Shown here piece after piece: positions 25,706 through 33,513 of a DNA stretch of 40,872 nt (its first letter is position 1; each line of letters begins with the position of its first letter). The stretch comes from Cellulomonas humilata. Lineage in GTDB: Bacteria > Actinomycetota > Actinomycetes > Actinomycetales > Cellulomonadaceae. Below the pieces are notes generated by a model. It ran no database searches. It saw only the letters and a list, made by a program, of their open reading frames with translations, and had not been told where the DNA came from. The stretch lies in NCBI RefSeq assembly GCF_013359775.1, contig NZ_JABMCI010000057.1, forward strand, positions 1 through 40,872. The letters run 5' to 3'. Position numbers and translations under genes: made by a program.

Positions 25706-27109
25706 ATGCTGCGTCACGTCACTCCTCAGGGCGCGAGCCCCACGACCTCTGGCCGGATCCGAACCGGCCAGAGGCGGCGCCGGACGGTGGCTGCGTTGTT
25801 CTGCGCTGTGCTCATGGTGGCTGGCACCGGCGGCGGGGCAGGTCATGCCGAGCCGATCGACGATCGCCGGGCCGAGGCCGAGCGCCGCAGCAGCGCGGCA
25901 GACCGTCGCGCCGAAGAGCTGCGCGCCTCGATCGAGGGCCTCAGCGTCCAGCTCGGCCAAGCCGTGCTCGACCTGCAGGCCACGCAGTCCCGGCTGCCCG
26001 CCGCGCAGGCCGAGCTCGAAGCCGCACGTGCCACCTTGGAGGCGGCGCAGCGTGAGGCGATCATCGTCGCCAACCGGTTGCAGGACGCGACCGAGCAGCG
26101 CAGCAGCCTGACCGCGACCATCGCTGCAGACCGTGCCGATGCCGATGAGCTGCGCGCCGCCATGGGAGCCATGGCTCGAGAGGCCTACCGCGGCGCACCC
26201 GGGGTCTCGGCGCTGGACGTGATGCTGGATGCGGAGGACGCCAGCGACTTCCTGGACAACGCGCGACTCGTCGACGCAGCTCTCCGCAGCCAGGCCCGCG
26301 TCCTGGATGACCTGCGCCGAGTCGAGGCCACCAACCGCAACAGCGAGGCGCGTCTCGGCGCAGTCACCGACCGCGTGGCTGAGCTCAAGCAGGAGGCGGA
26401 AGCCAAGGTCGCCACGGCCGACGAGGCACGGCGCGTCGCCCAGGCGCGCGAGGACGAGATCGTGCGGCTGATCGCCGACCAGACCGCACGACAGAACACG
26501 ATCACGGCCCTGAAGGCCCAGGCGGAGGCCGAACAGGCCGAGATCGACGCCCAGCGCGCCGCGATCGAGCGCGAGCTCGCCGCGATCATCGCCGAGCAAC
26601 GCGCCGCCCGTGAGGCCGCTGAGGCGGCTGCGCGTGCCGCCGCGGAGGCAGCCGGGCAAAAGCCGCCACCAGTCGAGGCTCCGTCCGGTTCGGTGTCCGG
26701 CGCGGTGTTTGGCAACCCGACGTCGATCAACCCGATGTACGTCACATCGGAGTACGGGATGCGGTTGCACCCGATCCTGGGCTACGTGCGCCTGCACGCC
26801 GGAATCGATCTGCGCACCGGGTGCAACACCCCCCTGTACGCGCCGCGTGACGCGACGGTGCTGTGGTCGCAGTGGCGCAACGGCTTCGGCAACCAGGTCA
26901 TGCTCGACTACGGCACCGTCGAGGGAAACTCGCTGATGAGCAGCTCCAACCACCTGACCCGATCAGTGGTCAGCGCCGGGCAGGGCGTGGCCAAGGGCCA
27001 GCTCATCGGCTACTCGGGCAACACCGGCCTGTCCGGTGCCTGCCACCTGCACTTCGAGGTCTACGTGAACGGGTCGACCGTGAACCCGAGGCCTCTGCTC
27101 GGCCGCTGA
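25706..27109 (+). CDS. Exported M23-family (LytM) peptidoglycan peptidase with coiled coil
   Basis: 467-aa protein. A signal peptide or N-terminal anchor (RRRRTVAALFCAVLMVAGTGGG, in two parts, about residues 26-48) is followed by about 260 residues of Ala/Glu/Arg-rich coiled coil resembling EnvC/NlpD-type murein hydrolase activators, and a C-terminal LytM domain with metal-binding residues in HPILGYVRLHAGIDL (about 354-368) and HLHFE (about 446). The zinc ligands look complete, so it should be active. The open frame extends to 25490, but the ATG at 25706 leaves a compact leader; no ribosome binding site is obvious. It lies between czcD and the tlpA-DUF3105-DUF305 module in the same direction. 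Cutting peptidoglycan to insert envelope proteins would fit but is inference. Confidence 0.88.
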   Translation: MLRHVTPQGASPTTSGRIRTGQRRRRTVAALFCAVLMVAGTGGGAGHAEPIDDRRAEAERRSSAADRRAEELRASIEGLSVQLGQAVLDLQATQSRLPAAQAELEAARATLEAAQREAIIVANRLQDATEQRSSLTATIAADRADADELRAAMGAMAREAYRGAPGVSALDVMLDAEDASDFLDNARLVDAALRSQARVLDDLRRVEATNRNSEARLGAVTDRVAELKQEAEAKVATADEARRVAQAREDEIVRLIADQTARQNTITALKAQAEAEQAEIDAQRAAIERELAAIIAEQRAAREAAEAAARAAAEAAGQKPPPVEAPSGSVSGAVFGNPTSINPMYVTSEYGMRLHPILGYVRLHAGIDLRTGCNTPLYAPRDATVLWSQWRNGFGNQVMLDYGTVEGNSLMSSSNHLTRSVVSAGQGVAKGQLIGYSGNTGLSGACHLHFEVYVNGSTVNPRPLLGR

Positions 27110-27139
27110 GCGGCAGCACTCACCCGGATAGGACCCACG

Positions 27140-27799
27140 ATGAGCACGCACCCCGATCGCCCCACAGCCGCGACCAGCCGGCGACGCGCCACCACCCGCG
27201 CGGCCGCCGTGGCCGCCCTCTTGATCGCTCTGGCCGGCGGATGCGCCGCCGAGACCACCAAGACCAGCGGTCAGCCGGCCGACGTCGCCGACCAGGGCTA
27301 CCTGTCCGGTGACGGCACGACCCAGACCTGGCCGGTCACCGACCGCGGTGAGGCCGTGACCCTGGTTGGCACCGACTACGAAGGTCAGGCCATCGACACC
27401 TCGGCCTGGCTCGGTGACGTCATCGTGCTGAACACCTGGTACGCCGCCTGCCCCCCGTGCCGCAAAGAAGCCCCGGACCTGGTCTCGTTGGCCAACGACT
27501 ACGAGGACCAGGGCGTGCGCGTCCTGGGCATCAACCGCACCGACGCCAAGGGCACAGCTCAGGCGTTCCAACGCGAGTTCTCCGTGCCCTACCCCTCGAT
27601 CGACGACACCGACGGCACCGCCATCGCCGAGCTCGCCACCGTTGTCCCGGTCCAAGCGGTCCCGACGACCGTGGTACTCGATCGGCAGGGCCGGGTCGCC
27701 GCCCGCATCGTTGGTTTAGCAGAGGGATCCACGCTGCGCACGATCGTCGAGGACGTCATCGCCGACGCTCAGATCGGCCCGACGCCCACAAGCTCGTAG
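27140..27799 (+). CDS. TlpA/ResA-like thiol-disulfide oxidoreductase, probable lipoprotein
   Basis: 219-aa exported thioredoxin-fold protein. The N-terminus has Arg-rich residues, a hydrophobic stretch and a lipobox-like LAGGC (Cys35). The redox site is CPPC (Cys104, Cys107) in LNTWYAACPPCRKE, with the ResA/TlpA segments VLGINRTDAKG and the cis-Pro loop VQAVPTTVVLD. It probably reduces Cys in exported metalloproteins and would take electrons from a CcdA-type protein such as that at 30478. If lipidated, it is a natural client for the lgt and lnt encoded nearby. A ribosome-binding-site-like GGATAGGA precedes the start. It is the intact member of a duplicated module; the other copy (21590-22040) has lost a catalytic Cys. 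Confidence 0.92.
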   Translation: MSTHPDRPTAATSRRRATTRAAAVAALLIALAGGCAAETTKTSGQPADVADQGYLSGDGTTQTWPVTDRGEAVTLVGTDYEGQAIDTSAWLGDVIVLNTWYAACPPCRKEAPDLVSLANDYEDQGVRVLGINRTDAKGTAQAFQREFSVPYPSIDDTDGTAIAELATVVPVQAVPTTVVLDRQGRVAARIVGLAEGSTLRTIVEDVIADAQIGPTPTSS

Positions 27800-27805
27800 G
27801 GCACA

Positions 27806-27850
27806 ATGCACACCCACTCGATGCACACCCACTCGATGCACACCCGGACG
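27806..27850 (+). repeat. 15-bp tandem repeat, three units
   Basis: ATGCACACCCACTCG occurs twice in a row (27806-27820, 27821-27835) and a third time with a changed end (27836-27850), between tlpA and the DUF3105 gene. The decayed copy at 21545-21585 has a single unit, so the repeat expanded after the copies separated. Each unit could be read as Met-His-Thr-His-Ser. Confidence 0.85.
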
Positions 27851-27861
27851 CGAGGAGCGAC

Positions 27862-28503
27862 GTGAGCACTCGGAAGCAGGCCGAGAAGGAACGCGCAGAG
27901 AAGCTCGCCTTGGTGCGAGCCGAGCAAGCGCGCAAGGAACGCCGCCGCAGCATGCTCATCTTCGGCACCGTCGCGGTCGTGCTCCTCGGACTGATCGGCA
28001 CCACCGCGGTCGCCGTCGAGAGTGAGCGCAGGGCCGCGCTCGAGGCTGAGGTCGAAGCCGCGGTGCCGCTCGACGGGGTCGAGGAGTTCCCCGACCTCGG
28101 CCGTGATCACGTCGCCGAACCGGTCGCCTACGAGCAGTCCCCACCGGTCGGCGGCAACCACGCCGGCGTCTGGACCAACTGCGGCGTCTACGAGGACGTC
28201 CTGGTCAACGAGGAGTCCGTGCACTCCCTCGAACACGGCGCCGTGTGGATCACCTACACCGACGCCACACCCGAGGACCAGGTCGAAACCCTCAAGTCGC
28301 TGGCGCAGCGCAACCCCTACATGCTGCTCAGCCCGTTCGAGGGGCAGGCCGCACCGATCGTTGCCAGCGCCTGGGGCGTCCAGCTGTCCCTCGACGAGGC
28401 AGCTGACCCGCGGCTCGAGCAGTTCCTTGCGAAGTACCAGCAGGGCGAGCAGACGCCCGAGCCCGGAGCGCCGTGCACCGGGGGAACCGGAACCCCCGCG
28501 TGA
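27862..28503 (+). CDS. DUF3105 membrane-anchored protein, copy B
   Basis: 213-aa homologue of the protein at 20902-21543, equal in length and highly similar through the whole exported domain (GRDHVAEPVAYEQSPPVGG, NHAGVWTNCGVYED, LVNEESVHSLEHGAVWITY, EQFLAKYQQGEQ). A charged N-terminus and one helix (about residues 31-52) anchor it. The most divergent stretch is just after the helix. The GTG start follows GAGGAG. Its stop overlaps the DUF305 start (GTGA), so the two are translationally coupled, and with tlpA they form a three-gene module. DUF3105 has no proven activity; co-occurrence with copper and redox genes suggests a part in envelope metal handling. Confidence 0.9.
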   Translation: MSTRKQAEKERAEKLALVRAEQARKERRRSMLIFGTVAVVLLGLIGTTAVAVESERRAALEAEVEAAVPLDGVEEFPDLGRDHVAEPVAYEQSPPVGGNHAGVWTNCGVYEDVLVNEESVHSLEHGAVWITYTDATPEDQVETLKSLAQRNPYMLLSPFEGQAAPIVASAWGVQLSLDEAADPRLEQFLAKYQQGEQTPEPGAPCTGGTGTPA

Positions 28504-29186
28504 GCGAGATGGACGACGACGACCGGCGGGTCCGACCCGGCCCGCTCGTCGCGATGTTCCTGCTCATCGTTGTCGCGGCAGCCGCCCTGGCGCTGTGGAT
28601 CGGCATCAGCCTCGGGGGCGCAGCCGCCGCGGCGCCCGCCGCAGACTCGGTGGACGCCGGGTTCTCCCGAGACATGCAGACCCACCACGGCCAGGCCGTG
28701 CAGATGTCCATGTCGGTACTCGAGACGTCAGAGGATCCCGACGTTCGCACACTCGCACGCGACATCATGCTCACCCAGCAGCAGCAAGCCGGTCAGATGC
28801 ATGGCTGGTTGACGCAATGGGATCTGCCGCAGACATCGTCGAGCGCCCCGATGGCCTGGATGTCCACCGGCGGTGACGACATGGCCGGTATGGAGCACGG
28901 GTCAACACAGACGCCGTCAGGTGACCTCCCGATGCCGGGCATGGCTGGTGCCGAGGACCTGGCCAGACTGAGTGCGGCGACCGGCTCTGAGGCGGATCGG
29001 CTCTACCTCCAGCTGATGATTCCGCATCACGAGGGTGGCGTTGAGATGGCGCAGGCAGCGGTCGCGATGGCAGCCGATGACGATGTCCGACGGTTGGCAC
29101 AGGCGATCGTCGACTCCCAGAGCGCGGAGCTGACGGTGTTGCGGGACATGCTCGCTGAGCGCGGGGGCCCGCTGCCCAGTCCTTGA
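28500..29186 (+). CDS. DUF305 exported His/Met-rich protein
   Basis: 228-aa protein with an N-terminal membrane helix (about residues 15-38) and two DUF305 half-repeats. The family motifs DMQTHHGQAVQM (about 60-71) and IPHHEGGVEMAQ (about 170-181) each have paired His and a Met, a pattern expected to bind copper or silver in a ferritin-like four-helix fold. A Met-rich linker (WMSTGGDDMAGMEHG and MPGMAG) joins the halves. The GTG start overlaps the DUF3105 stop by four bases. Proposed role: periplasmic binding of Cu(I). It is intact, in contrast to the copy at 20212-20905. Confidence 0.92.
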   Translation: MSEMDDDDRRVRPGPLVAMFLLIVVAAAALALWIGISLGGAAAAAPAADSVDAGFSRDMQTHHGQAVQMSMSVLETSEDPDVRTLARDIMLTQQQQAGQMHGWLTQWDLPQTSSSAPMAWMSTGGDDMAGMEHGSTQTPSGDLPMPGMAGAEDLARLSAATGSEADRLYLQLMIPHHEGGVEMAQAAVAMAADDDVRRLAQAIVDSQSAELTVLRDMLAERGGPLPSP

Positions 29187-29203
29187 CCCGGGCCATGCGA
29201 CAT

Positions 29204-29260
29204 CTCCTGCGGCAGGGTCGAGCCCGGCCACCGCAGTCCCGAGGGGTTAGTCCGCAGGAG
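29204..29260. terminator. Inverted repeat between convergent DUF305 and copC, possible terminator
   Basis: CTCCTGCGG (29204-29212) and CCGCAGGAG (29252-29260), a perfect 9-bp pair with a long loop, where the two genes converge. The right arm lies within the last codons of copC. Long spacing makes the terminator role uncertain. Confidence 0.35.
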
Positions 29261-29864
29261 GCGACGGCGGGCGCCGCCGCCAGAGAAGGACCGCGGTGAC
29301 GATCCCGACAAGTAATAGGCCTCCGCTGATCGCGAAGAGCGGGCCGGCGCTGATGGCGCCGCCTGTGCTTCGCGCGTCCGCCACGGCTAGGTCGCTGGTT
29401 GTGGCCGGGATCGGCGCAGGCGGCGCGAGGCTGCTCTCTGAAGTGTTCGGTGTCGACTCCGCGACGGACGGTGTCTCTGCGGCGCCAGGATCCGGTGTCG
29501 GCGGGCTTGCAGCGGTGAACGTGAAGCTGCCCTCGATGGGATGGGCGTCCTCCGAGGTCACCCGCCACTGCACCGTGTAGAGCCCGGCAGGAAGATCACC
29601 ACTCAGCGGCTGCGTCACGTTCGCGTCGATCAGCTGGGCCGGCTCCGTGCTCACGACGGCCCCGGCAGGATTGGTGATCACGAGCTCCGTGCCGAGCGCC
29701 ATCGCGGTCGCGTCGAAGGTCAACGTGACCTGACATGATGGCGATTCCCCCGCTACTGGTGCTTGGCCGTCCAGGGACGCTGTTGCTGCGAGCCACGCCC
29801 CACGGACGCGTCGGACGGGTGGTCCTGATAGCGGCACGACGAGGACTGAGATCACGACCGGCAC
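29247..29864 (-). pseudogene. copC: 5'-truncated copC-like gene
   Basis: CopC proteins bind copper in the periplasm. From about 29730 down to the stop the sequence is typical: CQVTLTFDATAMALGTELVITN, then VTQPLSGDLPAGLYTVQW, RVTSEDAHPIEGSFTFTA, a Pro/Ser/Thr linker and a C-terminal membrane helix with RRR. The N-terminus that should carry the signal peptide, the copper-ligand His and the first strand is absent; upstream of about 29735 the frame continues only by chance through DNA that on the other strand encodes ctaG. The open frame reaches a GTG at 29864 but has no proper signal peptide start. The protein is thus very likely non-functional, although the rest of the frame is open. Confidence 0.75.
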
Positions 29865-30406
29865 GAGTTGCGCTGCATCCGGGCTTCACGATCCCGCTGT
29901 TCCTGCTTAGCTTCTACGGGCTATACCTGAGCGACTTCGCTGCTTGGGCCCTGGCCGGCTGGGGTGGGCACGTAGCCCTCGAGGTGACCTTTCTCGTAGC
30001 GGGTGTGCTGTTCACCGCGCCCGTGCTCTCCACAGACCCGCTGCCACGCGCGCAGGGTCACGCGGGCCGCGCCGCCGACATGATCGTGGAGATGCCGCTG
30101 CACGCCTTCTTCGGTGTGATCGTCATGATGGCAACACGTCCCCTGATAGGCGCTTTCACCCATCCGCCTGCCGCATGGGGCGTCGATCTCGTGGCCGACC
30201 AGGGCGTCGCCGGTGGGCTCGCGTGGTCCTACGGTGAGCTGCCGTCGTTGGTCGTCCTGTTGATCATCTTCGCCCGATGGCAACGGGACGACGCACGCCG
30301 CGCGCAGTTGGCCGACCGGATTGTCGACCTGCACGGGAACGCAGAGCTCGATGCCTACAACGCCTACCTGCAGTCGCTCGACAGGCGCCCAGGAGCGCAG
30401 GCCTAG
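29735..30406 (+). pseudogene. ctaG: 5'-truncated ctaG-like gene (cytochrome c oxidase assembly / CopD-like)
   Basis: The 223-codon frame matches the C-terminal two-thirds of actinobacterial CtaG-type copper membrane proteins: HPGFTIPLFLLSFYGLYLSD, VTFLVAGVLFTAPVLSTDPLP, MIVEMPLHAFFGVIVMMATRP and the tail ELDAYNAYLQSL. Conserved Met/His residues of the metal path are present in the remaining helices. The first two or three helices are missing because the DNA changes at about 29735 into copC on the other strand. An ATG at 29735 or 29738 opens the remaining frame, but there is no ribosome binding site. A shortened protein might still be made; loss of function is more likely. Confidence 0.72.
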
Positions 30407-30477
30407 ATGACCGTGACGAACCCTCCTTGGAGGCCTTGGTGCAGGAGTTCCATAGTCCGGCGAGCAGAGAGCGCGGG

Positions 30478-31290
30478 CTAGACAGCGGGTTGGAAGGAGG
30501 CGACGAGGCCCTGCAGCGACTGCGTCCACTCACCCCAAAGACCGGTGACCAGTGCGAGCCCGACGAGGACGAGCACAGCGCCTCCGGTGCGGGCGATAGC
30601 AAGGCGGCGCCGCCGGATCCAGGCGAGCAAGCGGCTGCTGCGGTGGACGCTGACAGCGACGAGCACGAACGGCAGGCCGAGCCCGACCGCGTAGGCACCC
30701 GAAAGCAGCGCGCCCCGAGAGGCCGAGCCGGTCTCGAGTGACAGAGCCATGACTGCCGCCAGAGTCGGTCCGATGCAGGGCGTCCAGCCGAGGCCGAACG
30801 TGATACCGAGGACTGGCGCGCCCCAGAGCGTGGCCCGCGGACGATGGTGAAGTCGAGCTTCACGTTGCAGGAACGGGACGCCACCGAGGAAGGCGACGCC
30901 CATCACGATGACGAGGCCCCCAAGCACCCGCGCGAGGGGGTCTTGCCAGCGCAGCAGCACTGAGCCAAGCGAACCGGCGAGGACGCCGAAGGCGATGAAC
31001 ACGGCGGCGAACCCTGCAACGAAGAGCGCTACGCCCAGCACCAGACGGCGGCGCCCAGCGGTCTGGTCAGCTCGATCGTCGGCGTCGAGGCACGTCCCGG
31101 GCACCGACTGGGCCGTCAGGCCTCCAAGAAACCCGAGATATCCAGGCACCAGGGGAAGGACGCATGGCGAGGCGAAGGAGGCGATTTCTGCCACCGCGGC
31201 GACCAGAAGCGCGAGAAGTGTGGGTCCAGAGAAGGCGGCCGCCGCGAAGGTGTCACCGATGCTCGTCACGGCAAGGCTGAGCGACGTCAT
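30478..31290 (-). CDS. ccdA: CcdA-type transmembrane thiol reductase
   Basis: 270-aa membrane protein that carries electrons from cytoplasmic thioredoxin to exported thiol proteins. Six helices are visible, with the two active-site cysteines in the expected places: FASPCVLPLVPGYL (Cys43) and GWTPCIGPTLA (about residue 171). Natural clients are the TlpA-like protein at 27140 and cytochrome c biogenesis. The ATG overlaps the stop of the decayed cmtR gene by four bases (ATGA), so it used to be, and may still be, transcribed with it; loss of the repressor could leave ccdA unregulated. It converges on the ctaG fragment, with a 71-bp gap containing only a short CCTCCTTGGAGG palindrome. Confidence 0.92.
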   Translation of the reverse strand: MTSLSLAVTSIGDTFAAAAFSGPTLLALLVAAVAEIASFASPCVLPLVPGYLGFLGGLTAQSVPGTCLDADDRADQTAGRRRLVLGVALFVAGFAAVFIAFGVLAGSLGSVLLRWQDPLARVLGGLVIVMGVAFLGGVPFLQREARLHHRPRATLWGAPVLGITFGLGWTPCIGPTLAAVMALSLETGSASRGALLSGAYAVGLGLPFVLVAVSVHRSSRLLAWIRRRRLAIARTGGAVLVLVGLALVTGLWGEWTQSLQGLVASFQPAV

Positions 31291-31680
31291 TCACTCCGCC
31301 CGCCGGCCTGCCCTCGTGGCGTCGGTGTCAGCCCGCAGTCGGCACAGCACCCTGGCACGTCGCACGCGGCGTCACCGCAGTCGTCGCCGTCGTCGACCGC
31401 CAGAACGGCGTCCACGAGCAACGTCAGGGCTCTGACCAGGTGCAGGTCTGAGATCGCGTAGAGAGTCCGACGCCCCTTGACTGCACGACCACGGGGCCGC
31501 ATCCGCGCAGACACGTGAGGTGGTTCGACACGTTGGAACGGGTCAGGTGCAGGGCATCTGCAAGATCGGCCGGATAGGCCGGCCCCGACAGCAGCGCCGT
31601 CAATACTCGTGCCCGGCTGGGTCAGCCATCTCGCGTCCCAAGCGATTCATGACGCCGAGTCGTGCTTCAGTCGTCAGCAT
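31287..31680 (-). pseudogene. cmtR: Frameshifted cmtR-type ArsR-family repressor
   Basis: From the ATG at 31680 the first frame reads MLTTEARLGVMNRLGREMADP and then stops; the next frame continues RARVLTALLSGPAYPADL, LTRSNVSNHLTCLRGCGPVVV (the two recognition-helix Cys of CmtR), and a third frame gives GRRTLYAISDLHLVRALTLL and a Cys-rich tail (DDCGDAACDVPGCCADCG). The whole closely resembles the mycobacterial Cd/Pb sensor CmtR. Two frameshifts, near 31615 and 31465, inactivate it unless they are sequencing errors. The stop overlaps the ccdA start, so the two formed one operon. The tail with six cysteines is longer than in CmtR. Confidence 0.82.
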
Positions 31681-31843
31681 GCGCTGAACCATACAGCCGG
31701 CAATGAACTATGCGAGGCCCCAGCGGTGCTGCCCTTGCGATCTTCAGCACCTCTTCATCGATTGCCGCTCGGTTCTTGATGACGGCTGGCGAGAGTGGGC
31801 ACAAGGCGCCGAGCGGCGCCCGATCGAACGGCAGGAGATCGCC

Positions 31844-32083
31844 ATGGTTCCGTGGTGCGCGCAGATGGGTGCGGCTGGCTGGGTGTCGATGGTCGCGTTC
31901 TGGTTGGTCGTCGTCGGGCTCGCGGTGTGGTCAGTGAGCCGCCTGTTCCCCGCACAGGTCGCCAGCGATCCTCGGGCGATCCTTGAGAGCCGACTTGCGT
32001 CGGGGGAGATCTCGCCGGAGACCTACAGGTCTCTCAGAGGCGAGCTCGACGTGGCAGCGCTGGCAGGAAAAGAGGGGTTCTGA
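31844..32083 (+). CDS. SHOCT-domain small membrane protein
   Basis: 79-aa protein with one membrane helix (about residues 10-32, GWVSMVAFWLVVVGLAVWSV) and a C-terminal SHOCT motif (DPRAILESRLASGEISPETYRSL, about 41-63), a short domain found at the ends of many membrane-bound stress proteins. The frame extends to 31703, but the ATG at 31844 has AGGAG seven bases upstream and is preferred. It shares one base with the following gene (TGATG), so the two are co-translated. Its neighbours suggest a metal-stress function, which remains unproven. Confidence 0.82.
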   Translation: MVPWCAQMGAAGWVSMVAFWLVVVGLAVWSVSRLFPAQVASDPRAILESRLASGEISPETYRSLRGELDVAALAGKEGF

Positions 32084-32346
32084 TGAAGGGTCACACGAGG
32101 TACATGGTCATCGCTGGGGCCGCGGCCCTGGTGGGACTCCTCCTGTTCGGTGTGAGCGTGACGGAGGCGCTCCTCTGGGCGTTCGTGCTGGTCTGCCCGG
32201 TGATGTTGATCGTGATGCTCTTCACGATGCGTGCGGAGGAACACCAGCATGGCCCTGAGGATCGGGAGAGCGGCGCACGCGAGAACAGGACACCGGAGCA
32301 CAAGACCTTCGGCCCGCGGTACCCGCACGGGCGTCTGCGCGGCTGA
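32083..32346 (+). CDS. Small membrane protein, DUF2933-like
   Basis: 87-aa protein with two hydrophobic segments (about residues 7-25 and 28-48); the second contains LVCPVMLIVMLF, equivalent to LLACPLMMVGMM in the protein at 7834-8100. The tail is charged with several His (EEHQHGPED) and does not have the Gly-His repeats of that homologue. The ATG shares one base with the SHOCT gene stop. Proteins of this sort are frequent in actinobacterial and proteobacterial metal-resistance loci but have no assigned activity. Confidence 0.78.
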   Translation: MKGHTRYMVIAGAAALVGLLLFGVSVTEALLWAFVLVCPVMLIVMLFTMRAEEHQHGPEDRESGARENRTPEHKTFGPRYPHGRLRG

Positions 32347-32403
32347 CACCAGATCGGGTTCGGCGTGTCGGGCTGCGCCTACGGGGATGTCGTCAGGCAG
32401 CGA

Positions 32404-33513
32404 TCAGGAAGCTGCCGGCGGCAGGTCGATGTCGAATGACGATCCGTGACCCAGGCCCGCGCTGTGAGCCGCGACCGTCCCGCCGTGCGCGACCACGATC
32501 GCGCGAACGATCGCGAGACCGATCCCCGAACCGCCGCGATCCCGGTCGCGTGCCGTGTCCACCCGGTAGAAGCGTTCGAACACGAGGCTGAGCTGGCTGG
32601 GGTCGATGCCCTCCCCGGTGTCGGCGACCGCGAGCCGGACGAGACCCGTCTCGGTCAGGTGCGCGCCGAGGCGCACGGATCCGCCGAGGGGTGTGTGTCG
32701 TAGGGCGTTGTCGAGCAGGTTGCCCAGCACCTGGCTCATCCGGTCGGCGTCGACCGCGAGAGGAGGCAGCCCGGGCTGGACATCAAGGGTGAGTTCGACG
32801 CCGGCGGTGGCGTATCGGCTTCTCGCGGCGTCGAACGCCGTGGTCAGGAGTGCGTCCGCGGAGGTTCTTGCGAGAACAAGGTTGCGTGCCCCCTGCTCCG
32901 CCTTCGTCACTGCCGCGAGGTCGGCGGCGAGGCGCGCCAGTCGAGCGCCCTGGTCGCGCAGCACCCTCACGGTCTGCGGCGTCATCGTGGCCACTCCGTC
33001 CTCGATCCCCTCCAGGTAGGCGCCGATGACCGCGACGGGGGTGCGGACCTCGTGTGCGACGTCGGCGAGCAGCCGTTTCCGGAGGGCGTCGCTGTCCTCG
33101 AGCTGGCGCGCCATGTCGTTGAAGGCGTCGGCGAGCTGGTCGAACTCGACACCGAGCGACGGGCGGGCAACGCGGGAGTCGAGATGTCCCGCCGCGATAC
33201 GGGTCGCTGCCGCGGACAGGGTGCCGAGGGAGGCCGCGATGCGCCGGGTCAGGAACACGCTCACGGCGAGCGATGCGACCACGGATGCTGCGAGGGCGAT
33301 GGCCAGGGCCAGTGCGCTGGCTGACTGGAAGGCCTCTTCGGCGTGCAGCACGGCCATGGGTTCTGCCTCGACGCCCGCCTCGACCATGTGCCGGTGGAAG
33401 ACCACGGGTCCGACCGCCCCAGCGACGATCCACGCGGTGACGCCACCGGCCAGGACGACGAGGGTCATGGCCGCCAGGAGCCTGCCGGCGAGCCCCCATC
33501 TAGGCGACCTCAT
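32404..33513 (-). CDS. Two-component sensor histidine kinase
   Basis: 369-aa membrane sensor. Two helices (about residues 11-33 and 65-88) enclose a short outside loop of about 32 residues with FHRHM and further Met/His residues, which could bind a metal. A HAMP linker (about 89-142), the phosphoacceptor block ADVAHEVRTP (His154), and the ATP-binding motifs (LGNLLDNALRHT, DTGEGID, GGSGIGLAI) follow. It overlaps the response regulator by four bases (ATGA), so the pair is co-translated. The loop size and the location next to copper and mercury genes suggest a CusS-like metal or thiol-stress sensor; the signal is inferred. Confidence 0.92.
   Translation of the reverse strand: MRSPRWGLAGRLLAAMTLVVLAGGVTAWIVAGAVGPVVFHRHMVEAGVEAEPMAVLHAEEAFQSASALALAIALAASVVASLAVSVFLTRRIAASLGTLSAAATRIAAGHLDSRVARPSLGVEFDQLADAFNDMARQLEDSDALRKRLLADVAHEVRTPVAVIGAYLEGIEDGVATMTPQTVRVLRDQGARLARLAADLAAVTKAEQGARNLVLARTSADALLTTAFDAARSRYATAGVELTLDVQPGLPPLAVDADRMSQVLGNLLDNALRHTPLGGSVRLGAHLTETGLVRLAVADTGEGIDPSQLSLVFERFYRVDTARDRDRGGSGIGLAIVRAIVVAHGGTVAAHSAGLGHGSSFDIDLPPAAS

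Larger units (their letters stand above)
27368..29176 (+). repeat. Right (intact) arm of a large inverted gene-module duplication
   Basis: Carries tlpA-DUF3105-DUF305 on the plus strand, corresponding to 20335-22035 on the minus strand. All three genes are open here. The junctions between genes are conserved in both arms except for the 15-bp tandem repeat at 27806. Confidence 0.8.

Noticed and set aside
27806..27850. Considered as a CRISPR or iteron array
   Set aside because: Only three 15-bp units without spacers; a simple tandem expansion explains it.
30442..30453. CCTCCTTGGAGG palindrome between ctaG and ccdA
   Set aside because: Arms are only a few bases and there is no T-tract; too weak to call a terminator.
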